In this document: one piece after another, positions 55,665-64,000 of the stretch
Layout: each line of letters starts with the position of its first letter
How positions within the stretch are numbered: position 1 is the stretch's first letter
Origin: Kiloniellales bacterium
GTDB taxonomy: Bacteria > Pseudomonadota > Alphaproteobacteria > Kiloniellales > JAKSBE01
Length of the DNA stretch: 64,000 nucleotides
NCBI GenBank assembly: GCA_030066685.1
Contig: JASJBF010000008.1
Coordinates: 84,570-148,569, forward strand
Reading direction: 5' to 3'
Notes under the pieces: generated by a model
Databases searched by the model: none
Seen by the model: only the letters and a program-made list of their open reading frames with translations
What the model was told of the DNA's origin: nothing
Made by a program: the position numbers and the translations under genes

Positions 55665-56173
55665 GGGCTTTGTGGCGGCGATGATCGACATGGCCGCGCA
55701 GGGTCTTCGCCGCTTCCTGGCGCGGATTGGCTGGTTTTGGTATCGGAATCCTGTGCCAATGGATTTGGATCGGGATACCGGGTGCTCGAATGACCGGGAA
55801 CCGGGCGGATCGGCGCCCGGCTGGCATGGCTTCCATGCTTGATCCTGATATGGTCGGGGGTGGCGGTAGCAGAAAAGGACCCCAAGCACCATGGCGACGG
55901 CCTTGCGTCGGAATGGCTACGAAGGCCGAGAGTCCAAGAGCGTCCAGCCCGACCCGGCGCATAGCTCGCCGGACAGGAAGGCCTGGATCATCCACTGCGA
56001 GACCGGCAGCTACCGGGTCCGCGTCAAGGGCGCTCGTAGCGCCGAAATCACGCCCTTCGGCGAATGAGGGAGTCCTAAGCGAAGTGAAGGGGAATCTGTC
56101 CGTTTGACAGGACCTTCCGTTTGGGCGATTCGGGGCGCGATGAGCGGACCGCGGTGCGGTCGAAGGGGGACGG
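55569..56173. other. Intergenic region with repeat copy 2 and one possible small gene
   Basis: 605 bases. The first 100 are repeat copy 2. Between 55665 and 55890 I see short GC-rich inverted sequences but no gene. A 58-codon frame at 55891-56067 is listed separately. TTGACA occurs at 56104-56109 without a good -10. The right end leads to the GTG start of the symporter. Confidence 0.6.
55891..56067 (+). CDS. Possible small protein (58 residues), unknown
   Basis: ATG at 55891, AGGA eleven bases upstream, TGA at 56065-56067. The second half (RKAWIIHCETGSYRVRVKG, then SAEITPFGE) has the alternating pattern of beta strands, and codon usage is GC-rich in third positions like its neighbours. It matches nothing I know. 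It may be real, or a relic of a longer protein. Confidence 0.4.
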   Translation: MATALRRNGYEGRESKSVQPDPAHSSPDRKAWIIHCETGSYRVRVKGARSAEITPFGE

Positions 56174-57532
56174 GTGGAAGACTTGGCATCGCCTGACGGA
56201 AGGTCCGAGGGCGCAGGGGAAGGCGGGAGGCTTTCGGGTGCCTGGTCCCGCGCGCTCGGCTTCCTGGGCGATCCGAAGACGATCATCGCCGGCGTGCTGC
56301 TCGGGGTTCTTTGCGGCCTCTTCGCCAGGGACCTCGCCTTCGAGCTGCGGCCCCTAGCGGCGATCTACATAGCGCTGCTCTCGATGTGCATGCTGCCGAT
56401 CATGGTGACCGCCCTGACCTGGGGCATCGGTCAGATGCTTCGCAATCCCGTGACCCGGCCGCTCTTCGGCCGCCTTGCGGGCTACTATGCGGTCGGTCTC
56501 CTGCTGCCCAGCGTGGTCGGACTACTGGCGGTCTACCTGCTCCAGCCGGGCGCCGGCCTGAGCGAAGAGGCCACAAACGCGCTGGGCGCGCGGGTCGAGG
56601 GCCACAGGGCGGCGGCCGTTCCGGAGCCCTCCGGCAGCGGCCTGCTGACCCGCTGGATCTATCACGAAGAAGTCGAGACGGGCGGCGTTCTCGGTTTCCT
56701 GCAGGGTGTCGTGCCGTCCAACGTGTTCTCGGCCCTCAGCAGCGGCCAGTTCATCAGCATCGTGTTCTTTTCTGTGCTCATCGGCCTCGCCCTCGGCGTC
56801 GTGCGCAGCACCGGTGCCGACGAAACCCTGCGGGTGGTCAACACCTTCTACGAGATCTTCGCGAAGGTCTTCGGCTGGGTCCTGGTTCCGCTGCCCCTCG
56901 GGCTCTTCGCCATCGTTGCCGCCGCGGTCGTCGAGATCGACACCGAGATGTTCGCCGCCTTCGCCCGCTTTCTGCTGACCCTCTGGGTCGCCGGGCTGGC
57001 GCTGATTCTGGTCTACGCGGTCATAACCGCCGTCGCCGCGCGCTGCTCGCCGCTTTTCGTGCTCGATGCCCAGAAGCAACCGCTCATCCTTGCGCTCGCG
57101 ACCGACAATCCCTTCGTCGCGCTCTACTCGAGCATCGAAGCCCTGCGCGAGCGCTTCGGCGTCCGCCGCGAGCTCTCGGACACGGTCGCGCCCTTCGGCG
57201 TGGTTGCCAACCAGCATGGCCAGATCCTTCTCTTCGCGGTTCTGGTCGGCTTTCTCGCTCAGCTCTACGATGTTCAGCTCGGCCCGGGCGAGTTGGTGGT
57301 TCTGACGATCGGCTGCGTCGTCGGCGGCGCGGCGGCGGTCGGCGGCGGTGCCATCCTTGCGCCGGTGGTCGCGCCGGTCCTGCTGGGCGCCGGCATCCCT
57401 CCGGTGCTTGCCGTCGTCGTGCTCGCCACCACGCAGCCCCTGACCGCGCCGCTCGGCTCCATGTTGACGGTCAAGGCAACGAACATGCTGGCGGTGCTCA
57501 CCGCCGCCGGAGAAGGAAAGCGGAAGCCGTGA
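56174..57532 (+). CDS. Divergent dicarboxylate/amino acid:cation symporter (DAACS family), GTG start
   Basis: A 452-residue membrane protein with eight or more hydrophobic segments and the DAACS fold. The substrate-binding region is unusual: where family members have NMDGT it reads VVANQHGQIL near residue 340, and the last segment is PPVLAVVVLATTQPLTAPLGSMLTVKATNML instead of the standard Arg/Asp-containing helix. An extra loop of about 40 residues lies at 120-165. GTG start at 56174 with GGGGGACG upstream. Its stop overlaps the next gene, a periplasmic binding protein. The substrate probably differs from glutamate or C4-dicarboxylates. Confidence 0.82.
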   Translation: MEDLASPDGRSEGAGEGGRLSGAWSRALGFLGDPKTIIAGVLLGVLCGLFARDLAFELRPLAAIYIALLSMCMLPIMVTALTWGIGQMLRNPVTRPLFGRLAGYYAVGLLLPSVVGLLAVYLLQPGAGLSEEATNALGARVEGHRAAAVPEPSGSGLLTRWIYHEEVETGGVLGFLQGVVPSNVFSALSSGQFISIVFFSVLIGLALGVVRSTGADETLRVVNTFYEIFAKVFGWVLVPLPLGLFAIVAAAVVEIDTEMFAAFARFLLTLWVAGLALILVYAVITAVAARCSPLFVLDAQKQPLILALATDNPFVALYSSIEALRERFGVRRELSDTVAPFGVVANQHGQILLFAVLVGFLAQLYDVQLGPGELVVLTIGCVVGGAAAVGGGAILAPVVAPVLLGAGIPPVLAVVVLATTQPLTAPLGSMLTVKATNMLAVLTAAGEGKRKP

Positions 57533-58365
57533 CTCGTGCTCTCGCCTTGATCGCCGCGCTTCTGGCGGTTGCGTCCTGGGGCCGCGGGGTCTGCGCCGCG
57601 GAGACCGGCTTCGCCGATATCGATCGGATCATTGCCGCGGGTCGGCTCGTCGTCGCCTTGCCGGCGCGCCAGCGGCCGCCCTATGTCGTCGACGTCGAGG
57701 GAGAGGAGCCGCAGGGCTTCGATGTCTGGCTCGCCCGCCAGATCGCCGCCGCCTTCGAGGTCGAGCTGCGGTTCGACCGAAGCGCGAAGTCCTCCGACGA
57801 GCTGATCGAAATGGTCGCCGGCGGACAGGCCGATCTGGCGCTCGGCGGGATCCTCATCACCGCACGTCGCGCCTTGCAGGTTCGCTTCAGCCGCCCCTAC
57901 ATCCGCGAGGCGCCGAGCCTGCTGTTGCACCGGCGTGACGCCATGCCCTTCCACAGCACCTGCCCGACCGTGGACGAAATCTCCGAGGTTTTGGCCACGC
58001 CGGGCCAGGTCGCCTTGCAGAAGGGGAGCCGGACGGAAGCCGTCGCGCGCCAGCTGGTGCCGGACGCGGTGCCCAAGCTGTTCGACGATCCCCATGAACA
58101 GTTCGAAGCGATCCTGGCCGGCGAGGTCCTGGTCAGCGTTCACACCGAGGCGCAGTCCCGTTATCTGCTGCATCAGCAACCCAGTGCCCGCATCCAGATC
58201 CGCTCCTGCATCGGCGGCGCGCGGTCATACCTGGTCGCGATCGCGGTCCGTCCCGACATGCCCGACCTTCAGCGCTGGCTGGACACCTTTCTCGAGGTCG
58301 AACTGATCGACCTGACCGCCGAAGAGCTGCTGCAATTCGGCCAGCGGGAGAAGCTCTGGCCCTGA
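57529..58365 (+). CDS. Periplasmic substrate-binding protein coupled to the symporter, GTG start
   Basis: A 278-residue solute-binding protein of the amino-acid-binding family (SBP family 3). A signal peptide covers about residues 1-22 (ALIAALLAVASWGRGVCAAE). GFDVWLARQIAAAFEVELRF and MVAGGQADLALGGILITARRALQVRFSRPY are the family motifs. The GTG start overlaps the symporter stop (GTGA), so they are made together. Such proteins normally feed ABC importers or sensor kinases; no ABC permease or ATPase is nearby. Two Cys residues (in HSTCPTV and IRSCIGGA) could form a disulfide. Confidence 0.88.
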   Translation: MTRALALIAALLAVASWGRGVCAAETGFADIDRIIAAGRLVVALPARQRPPYVVDVEGEEPQGFDVWLARQIAAAFEVELRFDRSAKSSDELIEMVAGGQADLALGGILITARRALQVRFSRPYIREAPSLLLHRRDAMPFHSTCPTVDEISEVLATPGQVALQKGSRTEAVARQLVPDAVPKLFDDPHEQFEAILAGEVLVSVHTEAQSRYLLHQQPSARIQIRSCIGGARSYLVAIAVRPDMPDLQRWLDTFLEVELIDLTAEELLQFGQREKLWP

Positions 58366-58603
58366 TCAAGGTGACCGCGCGTGGCGCGACCTCGCCAGCC
58401 ATTCGGAACTGATCTCGACGCCCCGGGCGCGCGACCTTGGCTTGAGCGGCGCCGGCCTAGGGGCGGCCAGGTCGCGTCGCGAAGAGTCTTTGGCGAGGCA
58501 GGGCGTCCGCAGCGTCGCACCGACAGTCGCAGCTCCCCCAAAGCGGCTTCGAACTCAGTACACGGTCCTTTGAATTCACGGGCCGGAGGGCGCCGCCGCG
58601 GCC

Positions 58604-59200
58604 CTAGCGGACACCGCAGGCGCTGTCGGCGGCCAGGCGGAGATGGTGCAGGAAGGAGCCGGCGGAGGAGCGCGGCGTCAGGATCGTGAAGCGCCCGCGG
58701 TCGTCGCGCAGGGTGATCACCGCCGAGACATGCTCCATGGTCGTGCGCGCGGTCGTCCCCGCCGGAAAGGCGCCAGGGTGCAGGTCGAGGGGGCAGAGCT
58801 TCTCCAGCACGGCACGGGTCGCCGGGCCCTCGAGCCGCAGGTTGGCCCAGGCGTCGGATTGATCGGTGACCGTGGCCGTATCCGCGAAGGTCTCGCGCAG
58901 CAGGACCTCGAGGCTGTCACGGGCGCTCTCCGGCGCCTCGACGAACCACTGTTCGTGACCCGTCCAGAGGAAAGTCATGCCGTCGCTGCTCGCGGTCCGG
59001 CCCGACGGGGGCGGTTCGAAGCCGAAGCGGGCTTCGGCCCTGATCCGCAGCGCCGCCTCCTGCTCGCGGCGGGTGGCGAAGGAGGCGAGGGCCAGGTCCG
59101 TGACCTCCGCGAGGGCGAAGCCGGGCCAGCTCTCGGCCTGGGCGCCAGCGAGCGGGGAGCGCGCGGTGAGGGCGAGGTCAGGCACGCAGACGCTCCCCAT
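58604..59200 (-). CDS. soxG: Sarcosine oxidase gamma subunit
   Basis: A 198-residue subunit with the GcvT-like fold of SoxG: TFLWTGHEQWFVEAPES near the middle and DQSDAWANLRLEGPATRAVLEKLCPLDLHPGAFP after it. It closes the four-gene sarcosine oxidase operon. The ATG at 59200 lies inside the end of soxA, overlapping it by 23 bases; a GTG at 59185, closer to the soxA stop, is also possible. Confidence 0.9.
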   Translation of the reverse strand: MGSVCVPDLALTARSPLAGAQAESWPGFALAEVTDLALASFATRREQEAALRIRAEARFGFEPPPSGRTASSDGMTFLWTGHEQWFVEAPESARDSLEVLLRETFADTATVTDQSDAWANLRLEGPATRAVLEKLCPLDLHPGAFPAGTTARTTMEHVSAVITLRDDRGRFTILTPRSSAGSFLHHLRLAADSACGVR

Positions 59201-62200
59201 CCGGATCGATGAAGTGCGGGCTGACGATTTCGACCTCGACGTCGGCATCGCGGACCAGGTCGATAGCGCGCACCTTCTCGCCGAGCCGCTGGTCGCCGTT
59301 CCTGATCAGCCCGAGGCCGATCGAGTGGCCGAGGTTCGGCGAGTGGGCGACCGAGGTCATGTAGCCCTGGTCCTCGGCCGCGACCGTCGCCGCGCCGAGG
59401 GCGATGAAGTGCGCGCCGGCGGTCAGCTGCGCGCCGCGGTCCAGCGGCAGGAAGCCGACCAGGCGCAGGTCGTCCGGCGCGTTGAGGCCGGGCCGTTCCG
59501 AGAGGACCTTGCCGATGCAGTCCTTCTTCTTCGAGACCATGCGGCCCATCCCGAGGTTGGCCGCGGTGGTCTGGCCGTTGAGCTCGTTGCCGGCCGGGTG
59601 GCCCTTCTCGACGCGCAGGACGCCCAGGGCCTCGGTCCCGTAGGGCACGACCCCGAAGGCCTCGCCCGCGGCCATGAGCGCGCGGATCATCGCGTCGCCG
59701 TAGCGCGCGGGCACCGCGATCTCGTAGGCCAACTCGCCGGAGAAGGAGATCCGGAACAGCCGGGCGCGGGTGCCGCCGCAGACCGTGACCTCGCCGCAGG
59801 CCATGTGGGGGAAGGCCGCGTTGGAGATGTCGTGCGCGGCATCGACCACCTCGCGCAACAGGTCGCGGGAGCGCGGCCCGGCCACGGCGAACTGTGCCCA
59901 CTGCTCGGTGGTCGAGATGAGCTGCACGTCGAGCTCGGGCCAGAGCACCTGGCGGCAGAACTCCAGGTGCCGGAAGACCGGAACCGCCTTGGCCGTGGTC
60001 GTGGTCATGACGTAGTGGGTCTCGCCGAGGCGCGCGGTCGTGCCGTCGTCCATGACGAAGCCGTCCTCGCGCAGCATCAGGCCGTAGCGCACCTTGCCGA
60101 GCGGCAGCTTGGCGAAGCCGTTGGCGTAGACCCGGTTCAGGAACTCGGCGGCGTCCGCGCCCTGGATGTCGATCTTCCCGAGCGTGGTGACGTCGCAGAC
60201 GCCGACCGCGTTGCGGACCGCGAGCACCTCGCGGTCGACGCTCTGGCGCCAGTGGGTCTCGCCTGGACGCGGGAACCACTGGGCGCGCAGCCAGGCGCCG
60301 GTCTCGACGAAGACGGCGCCCTGCTCGACCGCCCAGTCGTGGGAGGGCGTCAGGCGGAACGGCCGGAAGTCCTTGCCCCGGCTGCGCCCGGCGAAGGCGG
60401 CGATGGGCACCGGCGTGTAGGGCGGCCGGAAGACCGTCGTGCCGGTTTCGGAAATCGACTTGCCGGTCAGGTCGGCCATGATCGCGAGCGCCTGGACGTT
60501 GGCGGTCTTGCCCTGGTCGGTTGCCATGCCGAGCGTGGTGTAGCGCTTGAGATGTTCGACGGACTGGAAGCCTTCGCGATAGGAGAGCGCGACGTCCTTC
60601 ACCGTGACTTCGTTCTGGAAATCGAGCCAGGCGCGGGACTTGCTCTCCTTCACGTGCCAGAAGGGGGTGAGCGCGACGGCGCCGTCCTCGGCCTCGGGCA
60701 GGTCGGGCTTCCGGGCCGCATAGCCCGCGGCCTCGGCCGCCGCGGCCCCGCAGTCCGCGCCCTCCCGCAGGGCCGCCTGTGTCGAGAAGCTGCCGGCCGC
60801 GGCGCCGGCGACCGCCAGGCCCGCCGGCAGGTTGTCCGACGGCACGAAGGCGGCGAGGTCGTCGCACCAGACCGGCCTGGCGCCCTGGTGGCAGGTCAGG
60901 TGCAGCGCCGGGTTCCAGCCGCCGGAGACGGCCAGGCAGTCCACCGTCAGCGACCGTCGCCGGCCGTCGCGGTCGAGGCAGTCGACGGACTTGAGCCCGA
61001 AGCGCCCGCGGGTCTCGACGACCCGGCCGCCGGCGATCAGCTCGACGCCGTCGAGTCCGGTGAGGCAATCCGGGCGTCGGGCCTCGGGGCGGCTGTCGAT
61101 CACCGCCGCGACCGTAGCCCCGGCCCGGACCAGGTCGGCGGCGCTGCGCCAGCCGTCGTCGTTACAGGTGAAGACGGCGGTGCGCGACCCGGCCAGGACG
61201 CCGAAGCGGTTGTGATAGCTGCGCTGGGCGCCCGCCAGCAGAATTCCGGGCCGGTCGTTGTTGCCGAAGGCGATCGGCCGCTCGATAGCGCCGGCGGCCA
61301 GGACTGCCCGCTTGGCGACGATCTTCCACAGCCGCTGGCGGGGCTGGCCCGGCGGCGGAACCGGCAGGTGATCGGCGACCCGCTCCAGCGCACCGTAGGT
61401 GCCGCCGTCGTAGACGCCGTAGACCGTGGTCCGCGGCAGGCAGCGGACGTTGTCGAGGCCGGCCAGTTCGTCCATGACCGCGTCGGCCCAGGCCGCCCCT
61501 GGCAGGCCGCCGACCTCGTGGGTCTCGGCGAGCAGGCGGCCGCCCGGTCGGAAGTCCTCGTCCGCCAGGATCACCCGCGCCCCGGCCCGGCCCGCGGTCA
61601 GCGCCGCCATCAGGCCGGCCGGCCCGGCGCCGATCACCAGGAGGTCGCAGAAGGCGTAGGACTTCTCGTAGGCGTCGGGATCGGGCGCGCCGGACAAGCG
61701 GCCGAGGCCGGCGGCGCGGCGGATCAGCGGCTCGTAGACCTTCTCCCAGAAGGCGGCGGGCCACATGAAGGTCTTGTAGTAGAAGCCCGCGGTCAGGAAG
61801 GGCGACAGCAGATCGTTGGCGCCGGCCACATCGAAGCGCAGCGAGGGCCAGCGGTTCTGGCTGGCGGCCTCGAGGCCGTCGTAAAGCTCGACCACCGTGG
61901 CCTGGGTGTTCGGCTCGCGGCGCGCACCTGAGCGTAGCTGGACCAGGGCGTTGGGTTCCTCCGAGCCGGCGGTCAGGACGCCGCGCGGCCGGTGGTACTT
62001 GAAGGAACGGCCGAGCAGCCGGACTCCGTTGGCGAGCAGCGCCGAGGCCAGCGTGTCGCCCGGGTGACCGGCGAAGGCTTTGCCGTCGAAGCTGAACGCG
62101 AGGATCCGGCTACGGTCGATCAGGCCGCCGTCGCTGCGCCGTTGCGCCTGGACAGCGGGCGCGCTTGCGGGTCTCGTCTCCTCGCGAAGTGCGAGGCCCT

Positions 62201-62231
62201 CTTTGGCGACGGCATGTCCGGGCGCGGTCAC
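59178..62231 (-). CDS. soxA: Sarcosine oxidase alpha subunit
   Basis: A 1017-residue subunit of the heterotetrameric enzyme that oxidises sarcosine to glycine and passes the methyl group to tetrahydrofolate as 5,10-methylene-THF. The N-terminal 130 residues are the BFD/ferredoxin-like part, followed by the NAD-binding domain (DLLVIGAGPAGLMAALTAGRAGA near residue 195). The C-terminal 400 residues are the folate-binding GcvT-like domain (WRQSVDREVLAVRNAVGVCDVTTLGKIDIQG). Length is typical. It overlaps soxD by 4 bases. Confidence 0.95.
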   Translation of the reverse strand: MTAPGHAVAKEGLALREETRPASAPAVQAQRRSDGGLIDRSRILAFSFDGKAFAGHPGDTLASALLANGVRLLGRSFKYHRPRGVLTAGSEEPNALVQLRSGARREPNTQATVVELYDGLEAASQNRWPSLRFDVAGANDLLSPFLTAGFYYKTFMWPAAFWEKVYEPLIRRAAGLGRLSGAPDPDAYEKSYAFCDLLVIGAGPAGLMAALTAGRAGARVILADEDFRPGGRLLAETHEVGGLPGAAWADAVMDELAGLDNVRCLPRTTVYGVYDGGTYGALERVADHLPVPPPGQPRQRLWKIVAKRAVLAAGAIERPIAFGNNDRPGILLAGAQRSYHNRFGVLAGSRTAVFTCNDDGWRSAADLVRAGATVAAVIDSRPEARRPDCLTGLDGVELIAGGRVVETRGRFGLKSVDCLDRDGRRRSLTVDCLAVSGGWNPALHLTCHQGARPVWCDDLAAFVPSDNLPAGLAVAGAAAGSFSTQAALREGADCGAAAAEAAGYAARKPDLPEAEDGAVALTPFWHVKESKSRAWLDFQNEVTVKDVALSYREGFQSVEHLKRYTTLGMATDQGKTANVQALAIMADLTGKSISETGTTVFRPPYTPVPIAAFAGRSRGKDFRPFRLTPSHDWAVEQGAVFVETGAWLRAQWFPRPGETHWRQSVDREVLAVRNAVGVCDVTTLGKIDIQGADAAEFLNRVYANGFAKLPLGKVRYGLMLREDGFVMDDGTTARLGETHYVMTTTTAKAVPVFRHLEFCRQVLWPELDVQLISTTEQWAQFAVAGPRSRDLLREVVDAAHDISNAAFPHMACGEVTVCGGTRARLFRISFSGELAYEIAVPARYGDAMIRALMAAGEAFGVVPYGTEALGVLRVEKGHPAGNELNGQTTAANLGMGRMVSKKKDCIGKVLSERPGLNAPDDLRLVGFLPLDRGAQLTAGAHFIALGAATVAAEDQGYMTSVAHSPNLGHSIGLGLIRNGDQRLGEKVRAIDLVRDADVEVEIVSPHFIDPDGERLRA

Positions 62232-62509
62232 GAGCCGGACTCCCGCGGGCGAAGGTCCTGGGCGCGGCGCACCTCGCCGAGCTCGTGGGTCACCGTGTTG
62301 CGGCGCACCTGCAGCCAGGAGCGGCAGCCGGCCTCGTGGTACCAGAGCTCCTCGTGCCAGCCGGCCGGATTGTCGCGCAGGTGGAGGTAGTCGTGGAAGG
62401 CGTCCGCCGCATCCGCCGCCGCCGGGTCGGGCCGCCGCGGGTCGGCATCGCCGAGATAGGTAAACTCGCTGACGTCGCGCGCGCCGCAGAGGGGGCAGGA
62501 GATCCGCAT
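62228..62509 (-). CDS. soxD: Sarcosine oxidase delta subunit
   Basis: A 93-residue zinc-binding subunit. CPLCGARDVSEF near the N-terminus supplies two Cys ligands, and HEAGCRSWLQVRRNT holds the conserved His/Cys segment. Size and position between soxB and soxA are standard. It is 10 bases after soxB and overlaps the soxA start. Confidence 0.95.
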   Translation of the reverse strand: MRISCPLCGARDVSEFTYLGDADPRRPDPAAADAADAFHDYLHLRDNPAGWHEELWYHEAGCRSWLQVRRNTVTHELGEVRRAQDLRPRESGS

Positions 62510-62519
62510 CGCCGCCGCC

Positions 62520-63782
62520 TCAGTGCAGGTTGGGCTGGGCGCCGACGCCCTTTTCGTCGATCACGCGACCGCTGCGGAAGCGGTCGAGGCGGTAAGCCGT
62601 GGCGGTCTCCTGCGGTTCGTCGCGGGCGAGCAGGTGGGCGAAGCAGTAGCCCGAGGCCGGCGTCGCCTTGAAGCCGCCATAGCACCAGCCAGCGTTGAGG
62701 TAGAGGCCCTCGACCGACGTGCAGTCGATGATCGGCGATCCGTCCATCGACATGTCCATGATCCCGCCCCAGGAGCGCAGCAGCCGCGCCCGGCCGATCA
62801 TTGGCAGGATCGCCATCCCACCCTCGCAGACGTCCTCGACCGTGGGCAGGTTGCCGCGCTGGGCGTAGGAGTTGTAGCCGTCGATGTCGCCGCCGAAGAC
62901 CAGCCCGCCCTTGTCCGACTGGCTGATGTAGAAATGGCCCGCGCCGAAGGTGATGACGCCGGGGATGATCGGCTTCAGGCCCTCGCTCACGAAGGCCTGC
63001 AGCACGTGGCTCTCGATCGGCAGCCGCAGCCCGGCCTTGGCCATGACGCGGGAGCTGGAGCCGGCGACGGCGACGCCGACCTTATTGGCACGGATCTCGC
63101 CGCGGACGGTCTTGACGCCGACGCAGCGCCCGCCCTCCATGAGGAAGCCGGTGACCTCGCAGTTCTGCAGGATGTCGACGCCCCGGCTGTCGGCGCCGCG
63201 GGCGTAGCCCCAGGCGACGGCGTCGTGGCGCACCGTGCCGCCCCGGCGCTGCAGCAGGCCGCCAGTGATCGGGAAGCGGGCATCGTCGAAGTTCAGGAAG
63301 GGGCAGAGCTCGCGCACGCCGTCGCGGTCGAGCAACTCGGCGTCCGCCCCGTGTAGCCGCATGGCGTTGCCGCGCCGCGCGTAGGCGTCGCGCTGCGGAT
63401 CGGAGTGGCAGAGGTTGAGGATGCCGCGCTGAGAGACCATGGCGTTGTAGTTGAGGTCCTGCTCCAGGCCCTCCCAGAGCTTCAACGAGAACTCGTAGAA
63501 GGCCTCGTTGCCAGGCAGCATGTAGTTGGAGCGGACGATGGTCGTGTTGCGGCCGACGTTGCCTGAGCCGATGTAGCTCTTCTCCAGCACCGCGACGTCG
63601 GTGATGCCGAACTCGTGCGCGAGGTAGTAGGCAGTCGCGAGGCCGTGGCCGCCGGCGCCGACGATGACGACGTCGTAGGCCGGCTTGGGCGCCGGGTCGC
63701 GCCAGACGCGCGGCCAGTCCTTGTTGCCGGTGAGCGCCTGCCTGATCAGCGCGAGCGCGGAGTAGCGGGCGGATCTCGCCAT
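62520..63782 (-). CDS. soxB: Sarcosine oxidase beta subunit
   Basis: A 420-residue FAD/FMN-binding subunit holding the amine oxidation site. VVIVGAGGHGLATAYYLA (about 34-51) binds FAD; the VLEKSYIGSGNVGRNTTIVRSNY segment contains the region for flavin attachment and substrate binding. It is the first gene of soxBDAG. An IS6-type transposase remnant lies directly upstream and reads into the start region, so the native promoter may have been disturbed. Confidence 0.95.
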   Translation of the reverse strand: MARSARYSALALIRQALTGNKDWPRVWRDPAPKPAYDVVIVGAGGHGLATAYYLAHEFGITDVAVLEKSYIGSGNVGRNTTIVRSNYMLPGNEAFYEFSLKLWEGLEQDLNYNAMVSQRGILNLCHSDPQRDAYARRGNAMRLHGADAELLDRDGVRELCPFLNFDDARFPITGGLLQRRGGTVRHDAVAWGYARGADSRGVDILQNCEVTGFLMEGGRCVGVKTVRGEIRANKVGVAVAGSSSRVMAKAGLRLPIESHVLQAFVSEGLKPIIPGVITFGAGHFYISQSDKGGLVFGGDIDGYNSYAQRGNLPTVEDVCEGGMAILPMIGRARLLRSWGGIMDMSMDGSPIIDCTSVEGLYLNAGWCYGGFKATPASGYCFAHLLARDEPQETATAYRLDRFRSGRVIDEKGVGAQPNLH

Positions 63783-63839
63783 GAAGTTTCACCTCGGAAC
63801 ACGGACAGCGAGCCCCCATTGTCGCTCGGGCGCAGCGCG

Positions 63840-64000
63840 CGTCTTTTCCAGAATCGACGGAACCGGATAGATTCTCGCCAATGATCTTCACGAAGACTTC
63901 ATCCAGGTGCCAGCGCCACTAGGGGATGGCGTGCAAACTCCCCGCCCGTCTGCGTCTGAGCTTCGCGGCGAACATCGGACCAAAGCGGTTCCACCAGAGC
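63840..64000 (-). pseudogene. Remnant of an IS6-family (IS240-like) transposase
   Basis: On the minus strand the frame entering from the window edge reads LWWNRFGPMFAAKLRRRR, then a stop, then WRWHLDEVFVKIIGE, which match the helix-turn-helix/DDE entry of IS6-family transposases (the D of the catalytic triad is in HLDEV). An in-frame TAG interrupts it and the homology fades after KIIGE, where active copies continue with a YLWRAVD-type segment. It is truncated by decay on one side and by the window edge on the other. Confidence 0.75.

Noticed and set aside
58977..61931. 984-codon plus-strand frame opposite soxA
   Set aside because: No family features, low complexity, and it is antisense to an unmistakable sarcosine oxidase subunit.

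Overview
The window is about 64 kb of GC-rich, densely coding bacterial chromosome. Gene content and style point to an alphaproteobacterium, probably of the Rhodospirillales/Kiloniellales type: a FixK-type regulator, a fused TAXI-type TRAP permease, heterotetrameric sarcosine oxidase, a wax-ester locus and PstSCAB-PhoU with PhoBR. The assignment rests on content, not on a marker gene. I see no rRNA, tRNA or CRISPR. The only mobile DNA is a decayed IS6-type transposase piece at the right edge.

Region 1 (about 0.2-25 kb) is a phosphate and polyphosphate super-locus. It holds a histidine phosphatase, a 2-phosphoglycerate-kinase-like protein, a CBS protein, polyphosphate kinase, a Na+/Pi cotransporter with a PhoU tail and a universal stress protein. 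Two CNNM/CorC-type membrane proteins follow. Next comes a full pho/pst operon on the minus strand (phoB-phoR-pstS-phoU fusion-pstC-pstA-two ATPases), then a DUF47-Pit pair. An FHA-PPP phosphatase with a P-loop partner comes next, and the region ends with a stress protein coupled to a FixK-type regulator. Two proteins here are unusual. PhoU is fused to an ArsC/LMW-PTP-like domain that has lost its nucleophile. The two Pst ATPases have complementary defects, as expected of an asymmetric heterodimer.

Region 2 (25-28.5 kb) is a fused TRAP permease with a stress protein and no binding protein. Region 3 (28.6-46.4 kb) is a storage-lipid island: TPP enzyme, epimerase, FFLEELY-type protein, WS/DGAT, TPR protein, TetR regulator, patatin, phasin, fatty acyl-CoA reductase, alpha/beta hydrolase, acyl-CoA ligase, GMC oxidase, aldehyde dehydrogenase and a second phasin/H1-like protein. 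Together they could make wax esters from acyl-CoA, coat the granules and break them down again.

Region 4 (46.5-51.8 kb) is a biotin-dependent Na+-pumping acyl-CoA (methylmalonyl-CoA type) decarboxylase operon with a Nudix-histidine phosphatase fusion, divergent from a CBS protein. Region 5 (51.8-58.4 kb) has a divergent EF-Tu paralogue with a strong hairpin in its leader, ornithine aminotransferase, a membrane hydrolase, and an unusual DAACS symporter coupled to a periplasmic binding protein. Region 6 (58.6-64 kb) is soxBDAG.

Two threads link the regions. FNR/FixK-type boxes (TTGAY-N4-RTCAA), each about 29 bp upstream of a -10-like hexamer, precede the CNNM, DUF47-Pit, TRAP and CBS/decarboxylase units, and a cluster-free FixK-like regulator that should read this site lies inside the window. 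Families of palindromic intergenic repeats start at or next to stop codons at 28.4, 46.3 and 55.6 kb.
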